Below, one piece after another: positions 1 to 5,350 of a stretch of 9,912 nt of DNA. Within the stretch, counting starts at the first letter, position 1; every line of letters starts with the position of its first letter. This DNA comes from an uncultured Lachnospiraceae bacterium. GTDB lineage: Bacteria; Bacillota; Clostridia; Lachnospirales; Lachnospiraceae. Location of the stretch: NCBI GenBank assembly GCA_947068385.1, contig CAMTBF010000094.1, positions 1 to 9,912 of the forward strand, in the 5' to 3' direction. A program made the position numbers and the translations under genes. The notes under the pieces are model-generated. The model saw only the letters and a list, made by a program, of their open reading frames with translations, had not been told where the DNA came from and made no database searches.

Positions 1-2
1 TC

Positions 3-80
3 AGATAGTTGATGAACTCACTATCTCCCCCCTCATAAGAAATAGTGAAAGAGTCTCGGTGCAAGCCGGGGCTCTTTTAC
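3..80 (+). ncRNA. candidate small RNA, copy 1 (5' hairpin, C-rich strand, 3' terminator)
   Basis: On the + strand the repeat folds into a 7-bp hairpin (AGATAGT 3-9 with ACTATCT 20-26, 10-nt loop). A single-stranded pyrimidine stretch with six consecutive C (27-32) follows, then a 15-bp hairpin (45-59 with 66-80). This hairpin-CU-rich-terminator plan resembles multicopy Gram-positive small RNAs such as Listeria LhrC, whose UCCC motifs bind Shine-Dalgarno regions. The upstream promoter would lie outside the window. No family is recognised; the RNA assignment is inference from folding, covariation with copy 2, and absence of coding sequence. Confidence 0.38.
45..80 (+). terminator. terminator-like hairpin of repeat copy 1
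   Basis: Bases 45-59 pair with 66-80 over 15 bp, including three G-U pairs, around the 6-nt loop TGCAAG. The 3' arm ends in CTCTTTTAC, a short U-run of four, so this is a modest intrinsic terminator. Confidence 0.55.
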
Positions 81-179
81 ATTGGATTCGGAAGCTGCAG
101 ACAGAGGAATGCATGCTTAGGGCCGGGGACCGGAAGTTTAGGAATGCTTTTCAGGTTTTTTAGATTTAAATTAGAATAT

Positions 180-212
180 GGACACACTAAGGACACAATT
201 CCCCTGTAATAT
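180..212 (+). promoter_or_regulatory. possible activator-dependent promoter for repeat copy 2
   Basis: GGACACA occurs twice as a direct repeat (180-186 and 191-197), start to start 11 bp, about one helical turn. A -10-like TAATAT lies at 207-212, preceded by TG with no spacer base. Transcription would then start near 219-220, the first paired base of the 5' hairpin of copy 2. No good -35 hexamer is present and the direct repeat occupies that region, as at promoters driven by OmpR-type response regulators. The repeat and hexamer are seen; the promoter role is inferred. Confidence 0.3.
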
Positions 213-219
213 GTATATC

Positions 220-297
220 AGATAGTTGATGAACTCACTATCTCCCCCCTCATAAGAAATAGTAAAAGGGTCTCGGTGCAAGCCGGGGCCCTTTTAC
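220..297 (+). ncRNA. candidate small RNA, copy 2
   Basis: Same plan as copy 1: 5' hairpin (220-226 with 237-243), C-run 244-249, terminator-like hairpin 262-297. All three differences from copy 1 fall in the second stem and keep it paired: one G-U becomes A-U, and one A-U pair becomes G-C through changes on both arms. That pattern suggests selection on an RNA fold rather than on DNA sequence. Start near 220 is chosen from the upstream TAATAT and the hairpin edge. Target genes are unknown; the C-run could pair with purine-rich ribosome sites. Confidence 0.42.
262..297 (+). terminator. terminator-like hairpin of repeat copy 2
   Basis: A 15-bp stem (262-276 with 283-297), loop TGCAAG, ending in CCCTTTTAC. 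It is slightly more stable than the copy 1 stem because A-U and G-U pairs are replaced by G-C and A-U. Confidence 0.55.
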
Positions 298-300
298 ATT

Positions 301-365
301 GCATAAAAGGGGCATAAAAGGGGAGGCAAAAAAAGCTTGCATAAATGCCCGGCATATACTAAAAT
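301..365 (+). promoter_or_regulatory. candidate promoter region of the kinase operon
   Basis: Two tandem copies of GCATAAAAGGG (301-311, 312-322) are followed by a seven-A tract (328-334), placing A-tracts at roughly helical spacing, as in curved upstream elements. TTGCAT (337-342) and TAAAAT (360-365) are separated by 17 bp; an overlapping TATACT lies at 355-360. Between them sits a perfect 11-bp palindrome, ATGCCCGGCAT (345-355), which could be an operator. Transcription would start near 372, leaving a leader of about 114 nt before the first gene. The -35 match is weak (3 of 6). Confidence 0.4.
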
Positions 366-485
366 AAGCTAAAGCAGATTTTCTAAGAAATCGATTCTGA
401 AAGTCAAGAACGCAATTCATGGAGATCGGAAAATCCCTGCTGTCAATTTCGAGATGCAAGACACGGATGGAGGAGACGAAAAGGT

Positions 486-1553
486 ATGCCAGATTTTCAT
501 TTCATGAAAAAGGAACCAATCTATGAGGGCTGGTCTGATGACCGGAAATACTGCGCCACCGCGGAGCCGGAGGAAGGATGTGCCCGGGGAGCGAAATACT
601 TCCTCCGCATCTCCCCCATGTCCCAGTATGACAGGAAGCAGGCTGAATTCCGGATGATGGAGAAGGCGGCGGCCCTGGGCATCCCCATGTGCAGGCCCCT
701 GGCTTTCGGGGTCTGTGAGGAGGGCGTCTATTCGGTTCAGAGCTGGATCGAGGGGATTGGGGCGGAGGAAGCGGTGCCCACCCTGCCGGACAGCAGACAG
801 TACGCCTACGGACTGGAGGCCGGGCGCATCCTTCGCAGGCTCCATGCCATCCCCCTGCCAAAGAAGCGGGGAGAGGGGCCTGCCCCGGAGGACTGGGAGA
901 CGCGTTTCAGCCGGAAGATGGACGCGAAGATCCAGAAATACAGGGAATGCCCCATACATTATCCCGGGGGAGAGGCTTTCATCCGGTATATCGGGGAAAA
1001 CCGCCATCTGCTGAAGGGCAGGCCCCAGACCTGTCAGCACGGGGATTACCACATCGGGAACATGATGCTGGACGAAAGCGGACAGCTTTATGTAATCGAT
1101 TTCAACCGGTTCGACATCGGGGATCCCTGGGAGGAGTTCAACCGCATCGTATGGTGCGCCCAGGCCTCCCCGCTCTTCGCGTCCGGCATGGTGAACGGGT
1201 ATTTTGAGGGCCATGTCCCGGAGGAATTCTGGAGGCTCCTGGCCCTCTACATCTCCAGCAATACCCTGTCCTCCATATACTGGGCCGTTCCCTTCGGGCA
1301 GAAGGAGATAGACACCATGCTCAGCCAGGCGGCGGAGGTGCTCCGGTGGTATGACGGCATGCGCAGCGTCGTGCCGTCCTGGTATTTCCAGGGGTATTAT
1401 CTGCAATACATAGACGGGATACCGTACAAGCTGAAAAGCCCCTTCGACTTTTCCTTCCTCCGCAAATACGGCAGGGTGTTTCAGGTATACGATGACCAGG
1501 ACTCCGGCAATATCGCTTCGGGACCGAGAGGGACGGGGAGCGCTATTTCGTGA
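486..1553 (+). CDS. phosphotransferase family protein (APH/choline kinase fold), running into a kinase N-lobe; frameshifted
   Basis: 355 residues; start ATG has AGGAG 10 nt upstream. Residues 1-300 form an aminoglycoside-phosphotransferase/choline-kinase-like domain: catalytic loop HGDYHIGN (His185, Asp187, Asn192) and metal-binding IDFNRFDIGD (Asp205, Asp213). Its physiological substrate is unknown; such proteins may phosphorylate small metabolites or antibiotics in the cytosol, and nothing here points to aminoglycosides. Residues about 315-343 (FDFSFLRKYGRVF, DDQDSGNI) no longer look like this domain but like the start of the Ser/Thr-kinase-like domain that follows. After Ile343 the frame becomes nonsense for 12 residues and stops. 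The homologous continuation lies one frame away, so this is probably the front half of a fused two-kinase protein cut by a 1-nt deletion. I recall fused phosphotransferase-protein kinase proteins in Firmicutes, from memory only. Confidence 0.85.
   Translation: MPDFHFMKKEPIYEGWSDDRKYCATAEPEEGCARGAKYFLRISPMSQYDRKQAEFRMMEKAAALGIPMCRPLAFGVCEEGVYSVQSWIEGIGAEEAVPTLPDSRQYAYGLEAGRILRRLHAIPLPKKRGEGPAPEDWETRFSRKMDAKIQKYRECPIHYPGGEAFIRYIGENRHLLKGRPQTCQHGDYHIGNMMLDESGQLYVIDFNRFDIGDPWEEFNRIVWCAQASPLFASGMVNGYFEGHVPEEFWRLLALYISSNTLSSIYWAVPFGQKEIDTMLSQAAEVLRWYDGMRSVVPSWYFQGYYLQYIDGIPYKLKSPFDFSFLRKYGRVFQVYDDQDSGNIASGPRGTGSAIS
1512..1522 (+). other. apparent -1 frameshift site joining the two kinase halves
   Basis: The first frame reads DSGNI up to the ATC codon at 1512-1514. 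In the second frame, 1517 onward reads FGTERDGERYFVKFA, a typical kinase N-lobe strand with the VK lysine. Only two bases (GC, 1515-1516) stand between, one short of a codon. Adding one base here would give a single continuous reading frame from 486 to 2269. No slippery heptamer or homopolymer is seen, which argues against programmed frameshifting. Confidence 0.7.
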
Positions 1554-2269
1554 AGTTCGCCGGGGCTCCCACGGACCGGGGCACGGGCACGGCCAGAGAG
1601 GCTGTGGAGCGGCTGCGGCAGGCCTGGCCTGTCTACAGGGACCTGCGGCATGGGAACCTGATCGAGCTGTTGGAGGCGGAAGAGATTGGAGGCGGGTTCG
1701 CGCTGGTGTTCCGCTGGGCCCCGGGGGACTGCATGGGCAGAATGTACCAGGCGGCCCACCGGAGGTTCATGGCGCTTCCCGCGGAGAATCGGCTGCAGGT
1801 GTTCGGAGACATCCTGGGCTTCCTGGAACATACGGCTTCCAGGGGATACGTGGCCATCGATTTCTACGATGGCAGCATCCTGTATGACTTTGATAAGGGA
1901 AAGACCACTGTCTGTGACATAGACTTTTTCCGGAGACAGCCCTGCGTCAATGACATGGGGCGGATGTGGGGGAGCTCCAGGTTCCAGGCCCCGGAGGAAT
2001 ACCGGCTGGGGGCGGCGATCGACGAGGTGACCAATGTCTATACCGCGGGGGCGTTGGCTTTTGCGCTGTTTGGCGGATATGGGCGCACCCCGGAGAGCTG
2101 GGAGCTGGGGGAGGGGCTTTTCGCCGTGGCCGCAAAGGCGGTGGAGGCGGACAGGAGCCTGCGCCAGCACTCTATCCGGCAGTTCAGGGAAGAGTGGGAC
2201 AGTGCGCTTTTGGAAAAACAGAAAGGAGAAGACACAAATGAAGACAAAATGCGGATTGGATTGCAGTGA
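1550..2269 (+). CDS. Ser/Thr protein kinase-like domain, N-terminally truncated by the frameshift
   Basis: 239 residues if read from the GTG at 1550, which overlaps the upstream stop as GTGA; no ribosome site precedes it, so independent translation is doubtful except by coupling. Kinase landmarks: Lys2 (from VKFAGAP, the ATP-site lysine), HGNLIELLEAEE (34-45), hinge-like ALVFRW (51-56), a catalytic-loop equivalent AIDFYDGSI with Asp104 and Ser in place of the usual Asn, DID instead of DFG (123-125), and an APE motif (147-149) with the following Asp158. The glycine-rich loop region is encoded upstream in the other frame, so the product as read lacks part of the N-lobe. The substituted loop residues mean activity cannot be assumed even for the restored protein. 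Likely the second half of one gene with 486-1553. Confidence 0.8.
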   Translation: MKFAGAPTDRGTGTAREAVERLRQAWPVYRDLRHGNLIELLEAEEIGGGFALVFRWAPGDCMGRMYQAAHRRFMALPAENRLQVFGDILGFLEHTASRGYVAIDFYDGSILYDFDKGKTTVCDIDFFRRQPCVNDMGRMWGSSRFQAPEEYRLGAAIDEVTNVYTAGALAFALFGGYGRTPESWELGEGLFAVAAKAVEADRSLRQHSIRQFREEWDSALLEKQKGEDTNEDKMRIGLQ

Positions 2270-2699
2270 ATGCGGAAGCAAGGAATGCGGCGGATGCACG
2301 GAGACGAATGGGCGTCCCTTCGGGGGAAGCTGCATGCTGGCGCTGTGCTGCGATGAAAAGGGGTGCGAGAACTGCGGCAGAGCCTTTGAGGCGCCCTGCA
2401 GGCTGAAGGAGGAGCTGATCGCGGAGTTCAATGCCCTGGGAATCGAAGACATGGAGGAGATCACCGACCTTTATGCGTTGAACGGGGCTTTCGTCAATCT
2501 GGCCTATACGCTTCCGGGCGGCCAGGAGATACGGTTCTGGGACGATAGAAGGGTATACCTGGGGAACCAGGTCCACAAGAAGGGGAGCGACAGATGCTAC
2601 GGGCTCACAGCGGACGAGAGCTACCTGCTGGTATGCGAGTACGGCGAGGGCGGCTCGGACGCCGAGATCGTGGTATACAGGAGGCGGAAAAAGGGCTGA
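2238..2699 (+). CDS. DUF3795 family Cys-rich protein
   Basis: 153 residues; ATG chosen because AAAGGAG lies 9 nt upstream and the Cys-rich motif begins directly after it. The first 54 residues contain 11 cysteines (CGLDCSECG, CGGC, CCDEKGCENCG, ending with Cys54), the hallmark of DUF3795 proteins, and probably bind zinc or an Fe-S cluster. Residues 60-153 have no motif I recognise; the predicted fold mixes helix and strand. The gene overlaps the end of the kinase frame by 32 nt, so the two are likely translated from the same mRNA. The family has no established function. Cytosolic: no signal peptide or membrane segment. Confidence 0.85.
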   Translation: MKTKCGLDCSECGSKECGGCTETNGRPFGGSCMLALCCDEKGCENCGRAFEAPCRLKEELIAEFNALGIEDMEEITDLYALNGAFVNLAYTLPGGQEIRFWDDRRVYLGNQVHKKGSDRCYGLTADESYLLVCEYGEGGSDAEIVVYRRRKKG

Positions 2700-2726
2700 A
2701 TAAGGTTCTCGGGCCCGGAGGAAGAG

Positions 2727-2770
2727 TGGCTGCCGCGTCAGGGAGATCTGTTTTCCTGACGCGGCAGCCA
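2727..2770. terminator. strong hairpin between convergent genes, likely bidirectional terminator
   Basis: A perfect 16-bp stem (2727-2742 with 2755-2770) encloses a 12-nt loop; a few wobble pairs can extend it inward. It lies 27 nt after the DUF3795 stop and 17 nt beyond the M42 peptidase stop, where both mRNAs must end. Neither strand has a clean U-run after the stem, so termination may need help or the hairpin may protect the 3' ends. Confidence 0.6.
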
Positions 2771-2787
2771 TATCCGGTCAAATGGGG

Positions 2788-3837
2788 CTACGGCCTCACA
2801 GGGCAGAAGTCGAAGCCCTTGTCCAGCTCCTGGGACAGCCGCACCAAAAATGTGCTGAGCAGCCGGACGCAGTCCTCGATGTCCTTCCAGCTGCCTACCT
2901 CCACGGAGCTGTGCATGTACCGCAGGGGGATGGAGACCAGCGCCATGGGGATGCCATCATCGTTCACCGTGTCGCCGTCCGTGCCTGTGCGTCCTCCGGC
3001 GACCTCCCACTGTACCTTCATGTCCAGCTCCTGGGCCACCTGCTTCAGCAGGGCGTTCATGGGCTTGTTCACCGCGGATCCCATGCACAGGACCGGCCCG
3101 CCGCCCAGCTTCACCTCTCCGGTGTCGCCCGGATTGGTGCCGGGGGCATCGCTGGCCCAGGTCACGTCCACGGCTATGCAGCAGTGAGGCTTTAAGTGCG
3201 CGGCGGCATGGCGGGCGCCCCGGCCCGTGGTCTCCTCCCCTGTGGTGGTGGCGGCGTAGATGCCGGCGGAAGCCCCCTGGGCGGCGGCTTCCCTGGCGGC
3301 TTCCAGCACCACGAAGGCCCCGGTGCGGTCGTCCAGGGCACGGCAGGTGAAGCAGTCGTTCATCAGCTCCCTGACGGGCACGTCCGCGCAGACCATGTCG
3401 CCCACGGCCACTGCGGCGGCAGCCTCCTCTTTCGAAGCGGCCCCGATGTCCACCAGCAGGTCGGAGACCTCGATTTTCTCCTTTTTCACCAGGTCGGAGG
3501 AGGTGGCGATGATGCCGTTCACCTTGCTGCCCTCATGCCAGACCTGCACCGGCGAGCCTATGTACAGCCTGGGGCTGACGCCGCCGGCTTTGGCCAGGTG
3601 GAGGCGGCCCGAATCGTCGATATGGGTGACGATGAAACCGATTTCATCGATATGCCCGCACAACAGCACCCTGTGGGCGGCCTCCGGGTTCACGATGGAG
3701 ATGGCATTGCCGCTGGGATCCGTGAGCTGGGTGTGGGCGAACGCCTTGCCGTAGGCAAGGGCCTTCTGCTGGATAGCCTCCTCGTATCCGCTGACGGACG
3801 GGGTGGAGAGCAGATCTTTCAGGAATTCTCTGTTCAT
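2788..3837 (-). CDS. M42 family metallo-aminopeptidase (glutamyl aminopeptidase/endoglucanase-like)
   Basis: 349 residues, normal for M42 peptidases, which are cytosolic di-zinc (or cobalt) aminopeptidases that form tetrahedral dodecamers and trim short peptides. Metal ligands and catalytic residues are all visible: His62 and Asp64 in CGHIDEIGF, bridging Asp169 in RALDDRTG, Glu201-Glu202 in TTGEETTGRGA (base and ligand), Asp224 in AVDVTWASD, and His309 in RYMHSSVE. The start ATG has AGAGGA 6 nt upstream. No signal peptide. It stands alone on this strand, with its own promoter and inverted-repeat operator, and converges on the DUF3795 gene. Old annotations call the family endoglucanase M or frv operon protein; substrate preference cannot be read from sequence. 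Confidence 0.93.
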   Translation of the reverse strand: MNREFLKDLLSTPSVSGYEEAIQQKALAYGKAFAHTQLTDPSGNAISIVNPEAAHRVLLCGHIDEIGFIVTHIDDSGRLHLAKAGGVSPRLYIGSPVQVWHEGSKVNGIIATSSDLVKKEKIEVSDLLVDIGAASKEEAAAAVAVGDMVCADVPVRELMNDCFTCRALDDRTGAFVVLEAAREAAAQGASAGIYAATTTGEETTGRGARHAAAHLKPHCCIAVDVTWASDAPGTNPGDTGEVKLGGGPVLCMGSAVNKPMNALLKQVAQELDMKVQWEVAGGRTGTDGDTVNDDGIPMALVSIPLRYMHSSVEVGSWKDIEDCVRLLSTFLVRLSQELDKGFDFCPVRP

Positions 3838-3874
3838 ATGCAGTCCTCTTTTCTTTGATAAAATGTCACAGTGT

Positions 3875-3918
3875 CCTTCTGTGTTCTACATTGTAACACA
3901 GAGGGCGGATATTGGCAA
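3875..3918 (-). promoter_or_regulatory. promoter and operator of the M42 peptidase gene
   Basis: On the minus strand TTGCCA (3918-3913) and TACAAT (3895-3890) are exactly 17 bp apart, each 5 of 6 to consensus. An inverted repeat with 11-bp arms, 10 of 11 matched (3875-3885 and 3895-3905, core CTGTGTT and AACACAG), covers the -10 element with 9 bp between arms. A protein bound there should block transcription. The cognate regulator is not identifiable. Confidence 0.65.
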
Positions 3919-4029
3919 TGGATGGAAGAAGTGGATGCTATCGCCTTTGACCCGTATACCCATGGATATTATAAGGTGACCGAAAGGGTAGGAGAAGCCT
4001 TCAAGGACGGGCTGGCCTTGAAAAAGTGA
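3904..4029 (+). pseudogene. C-terminal fragment of an unidentified protein gene
   Basis: One frame reads GGYWQWMEEVDAIAFDP, then YTHGYYKVTERVGEAF and KDGLALKK before a TGA at 4027-4029. It has the residue mix of a real protein C-terminus (aromatic clusters, amphipathic last helix). Upstream, the same frame crosses the M42 promoter and reaches a stop at 3859-3861 with no ribosome site and no coding character. An independent short gene starting at Met 3922 (35 residues) is possible but unsupported. I read it as a relic left after deletion of the 5' part. I do not recognise the family. Confidence 0.45.
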
Positions 4030-4136
4030 GAGCAAGAAAGGCGGCTTCGGCCACGGTGCCTGAAAAAGAGGCTGTAAATATAGAAGAAATTGAAAATGTA
4101 CAGAAAGTAAAAGAAGAGCAGGCTACCGAAATATTG

Positions 4137-4174
4137 ATTCCTGGGTGGAATTCTGGTATGTTTATGGCTATAAA
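4137..4174 (+). promoter_or_regulatory. LysR-type T-N11-A box and promoter of the LysR gene
   Basis: ATTCC-N5-GGAAT (4137-4151) is a perfect inverted repeat that contains T-N11-A (T4138, A4150), the classic LysR-type binding motif. A -10-like TATAAA follows at 4169-4174, 17 bp after the weak -35-like TGGAAT (4146-4151), which overlaps the right arm. The arrangement fits negative autoregulation, usual for LysR proteins. The stretch 4030-4136 is AT-richer than the genes and holds nothing else I can name. Confidence 0.45.
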
Positions 4175-4192
4175 GAAGAAAGAGGTACCGAT

Positions 4193-5113
4193 ATGGAACT
4201 GCGGGTCTTGCAATACTTCCTGGCCGTGGCAAGGGAAGAGAACATAACAAAGGCGGCATCCCTCCTGCATATCACCCAGCCCACCCTGTCCCGGCAGCTG
4301 ATGCAGATGGAGGAGGAGCTTGGGGTCAGGCTGTTTAACCGGGGAAAGCACAGCATACTGCTGACGGAGGAAGGCATGCTGCTCAGGCGGCGGGCCCAGG
4401 AAATCGTTGACCTGGCCGAAAAGACGGCGAAGGAGCTGCAGCATGGGGAGGAGACCGTCTCAGGGGAAATCTCCATCGGCTGCGGAGAGGCCCGGAACAT
4501 GAAGCCCCTTTCCAGGATGCTCGCCTCGTTCCAGGCCAGATACCCGGATGTGAGCTTCCACATCTACACGGCCATTGCGGATGACGTGAAGGAACGCCTG
4601 GAGAGCGGGCTTCTGGACATGGGGCTTTTGCTGGAGCCGGTGGAGATCAGCCGGTATCAATATGTGCGGATGCCCCTGAAGGAAAAATGGCAGGTGCTGA
4701 TGCGAAGGGACAGCAGGCTGGCCCGGAGGCCGAAAATCACCCCGGAGGATCTGGCAGGGGTGCCCCTGATCATGGCAAGGCGCCAGTCCGTGCGGAACGT
4801 ATTTGAAAACTGGTTTGGCGATAACAGGGAAAGACTCCGCATCGTATCGACCTGCAACCTTTCCCACTATAACCAGTCCATCATGGTGGAGAGCGGCGTC
4901 GGCGTGGCGCTGGTAATGGATTTCACCTTTCATCAGGACGCCCTGTGCCTGCGGCCGTTGGAGCCGGAGCTGGCGAGCGGCTGTGTCCTGGTCTGGAAAA
5001 AGAACCTGACCCTTTCGCCGGCCATGGGGCGGTTCATAGAGCATGTGAAGGCGTGCATCGCGGAGACGGGGGAAGGGGATATGGATGAAGACATGGATGA
5101 AATAGAAGAATGA
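4193..5113 (+). CDS. LysR family transcriptional regulator
   Basis: 306 residues. The ATG at 4193 is chosen because LysR proteins start just before the first helix (MELRVLQYFLAVA) and AGAGG lies 7 nt upstream; an in-frame GTG at 4145 would add 16 unneeded residues. The winged helix-turn-helix occupies about residues 1-60 (NITKAASLLHITQPTLSRQL is the recognition part), followed by the linker helix and a periplasmic-binding-like effector domain (about 90-295). The last dozen residues are an unusual acidic tail, GDMDEDMDEIEE. The ligand is unknown. It lies directly upstream of the MerR-flavodoxin-reductase-CMD genes on the same strand, separated by a terminator, so it is a likely local regulator of that cluster as well as of itself. 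Confidence 0.95.
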   Translation: MELRVLQYFLAVAREENITKAASLLHITQPTLSRQLMQMEEELGVRLFNRGKHSILLTEEGMLLRRRAQEIVDLAEKTAKELQHGEETVSGEISIGCGEARNMKPLSRMLASFQARYPDVSFHIYTAIADDVKERLESGLLDMGLLLEPVEISRYQYVRMPLKEKWQVLMRRDSRLARRPKITPEDLAGVPLIMARRQSVRNVFENWFGDNRERLRIVSTCNLSHYNQSIMVESGVGVALVMDFTFHQDALCLRPLEPELASGCVLVWKKNLTLSPAMGRFIEHVKACIAETGEGDMDEDMDEIEE

Positions 5114-5136
5114 GATGATTCCGAACGGCGGATATG

Positions 5137-5184
5137 AAACTGCTGCAAGTGGCTGATTCAGCACTTGGCGGCAGTTTTTGTTTT
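5137..5184 (+). terminator. intrinsic terminator of the LysR gene
   Basis: The 15-nt left arm (5137-5151) pairs with 5162-5177, with a single bulged G, around a 10-nt loop; the stem runs into TTTTTGTTTT. It lies 23 nt after the LysR stop and has no counterpart terminator on the opposite strand. Confidence 0.85.
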
Positions 5185-5207
5185 GGGCAGTTCGGGCGGT
5201 TTTCGTG

Positions 5208-5236
5208 CCAAGATATGCTTGAAAGGCATTTCTTGG
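5208..5236. promoter_or_regulatory. inverted repeat upstream of the MerR promoter
   Basis: CCAAGATATGC (5208-5218) and GCATTTCTTGG (5226-5236) match as an inverted repeat at 10 of 11 positions with a 7-bp spacer. It lies between the LysR terminator and the promoter at 5253-5281, centred about 65 bp before the expected transcription start, where an activator such as LysR would bind. No U-run follows, so it is not a terminator. Confidence 0.4.
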
Positions 5237-5252
5237 AATGCGGAATGGGTAT

Positions 5253-5310
5253 TGGACATTTCGCCAAAGCCGACTTACAATAAAACTGTTCCTAGGTTGT
5301 TTCTGAACAG
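5253..5310 (+). promoter_or_regulatory. promoter of the MerR-flavodoxin genes with a downstream inverted repeat
   Basis: TGGACA (5253-5258) and TACAAT (5276-5281) are 17 bp apart, each 5 of 6 to consensus. Transcription should begin near 5288. CTGTTC (5286-5291) and GAACAG (5305-5310) form an inverted repeat with a 13-bp spacer just at and after the start, a good position for a repressor site. The spacer is 17 bp rather than the 19 bp usual at promoters activated by MerR through DNA untwisting. Confidence 0.55.
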
Positions 5311-5350
5311 AACGGAAGACAGCACGTACAGAAGGGAGCATGTTGATACG

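Larger units (their letters stand above)
1..84. repeat. 84-bp direct repeat, copy 1
   Basis: This copy matches 218-301 with only three substitutions (positions 47, 52 and 73 of the unit) and no indels; unit spacing is 217 bp. The repeat starts at the first base of the window, so its true left edge is unknown and further copies could lie upstream. Identity stops sharply after base 84. The identity is seen directly; its origin (tandem duplication of an RNA gene or of an intergenic element) is inferred. Confidence 0.95.
218..301. repeat. 84-bp direct repeat, copy 2
   Basis: Same unit as 1-84 with 81 of 84 bases identical. The flanks differ: 84-217 has no counterpart after 301. The 133 bases between the copies contain no supported gene. 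Confidence 0.95.

Noticed and set aside
144..209. Small open frame of 21 codons between the two 84-bp repeats
   Set aside because: Its AGGA is only one base from the ATG, it has no recognisable product, and such a length is expected by chance.
1..301. CRISPR-like or phage attachment-site reading of the direct repeats
   Set aside because: Only two copies of 84 bp, 133 bp apart, with no cas gene, integrase or transposase in view; stem covariation fits an RNA better.
417..1406. Long minus-strand open frame of 329 codons opposite the phosphotransferase gene
   Set aside because: It is the antisense shadow of a GC-rich gene with clear catalytic motifs on the plus strand; no ribosome site and no recognisable domain.
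2727..2770. Integron attC or transposon end reading of the 16-bp perfect hairpin
   Set aside because: It sits centrally between two convergent genes, has no flanking repeats or integrase, and is better explained as a shared transcript end.
3196..3858. Plus-strand open frame of 220 codons opposite the M42 peptidase
   Set aside because: Gly/His-rich nonsense complementary to a complete M42 peptidase whose metal ligands are all present.
4460..5341. Minus-strand open frame of 293 codons opposite the LysR gene
   Set aside because: No family features; it crosses the strong LysR terminator hairpin and mirrors a complete LysR protein.
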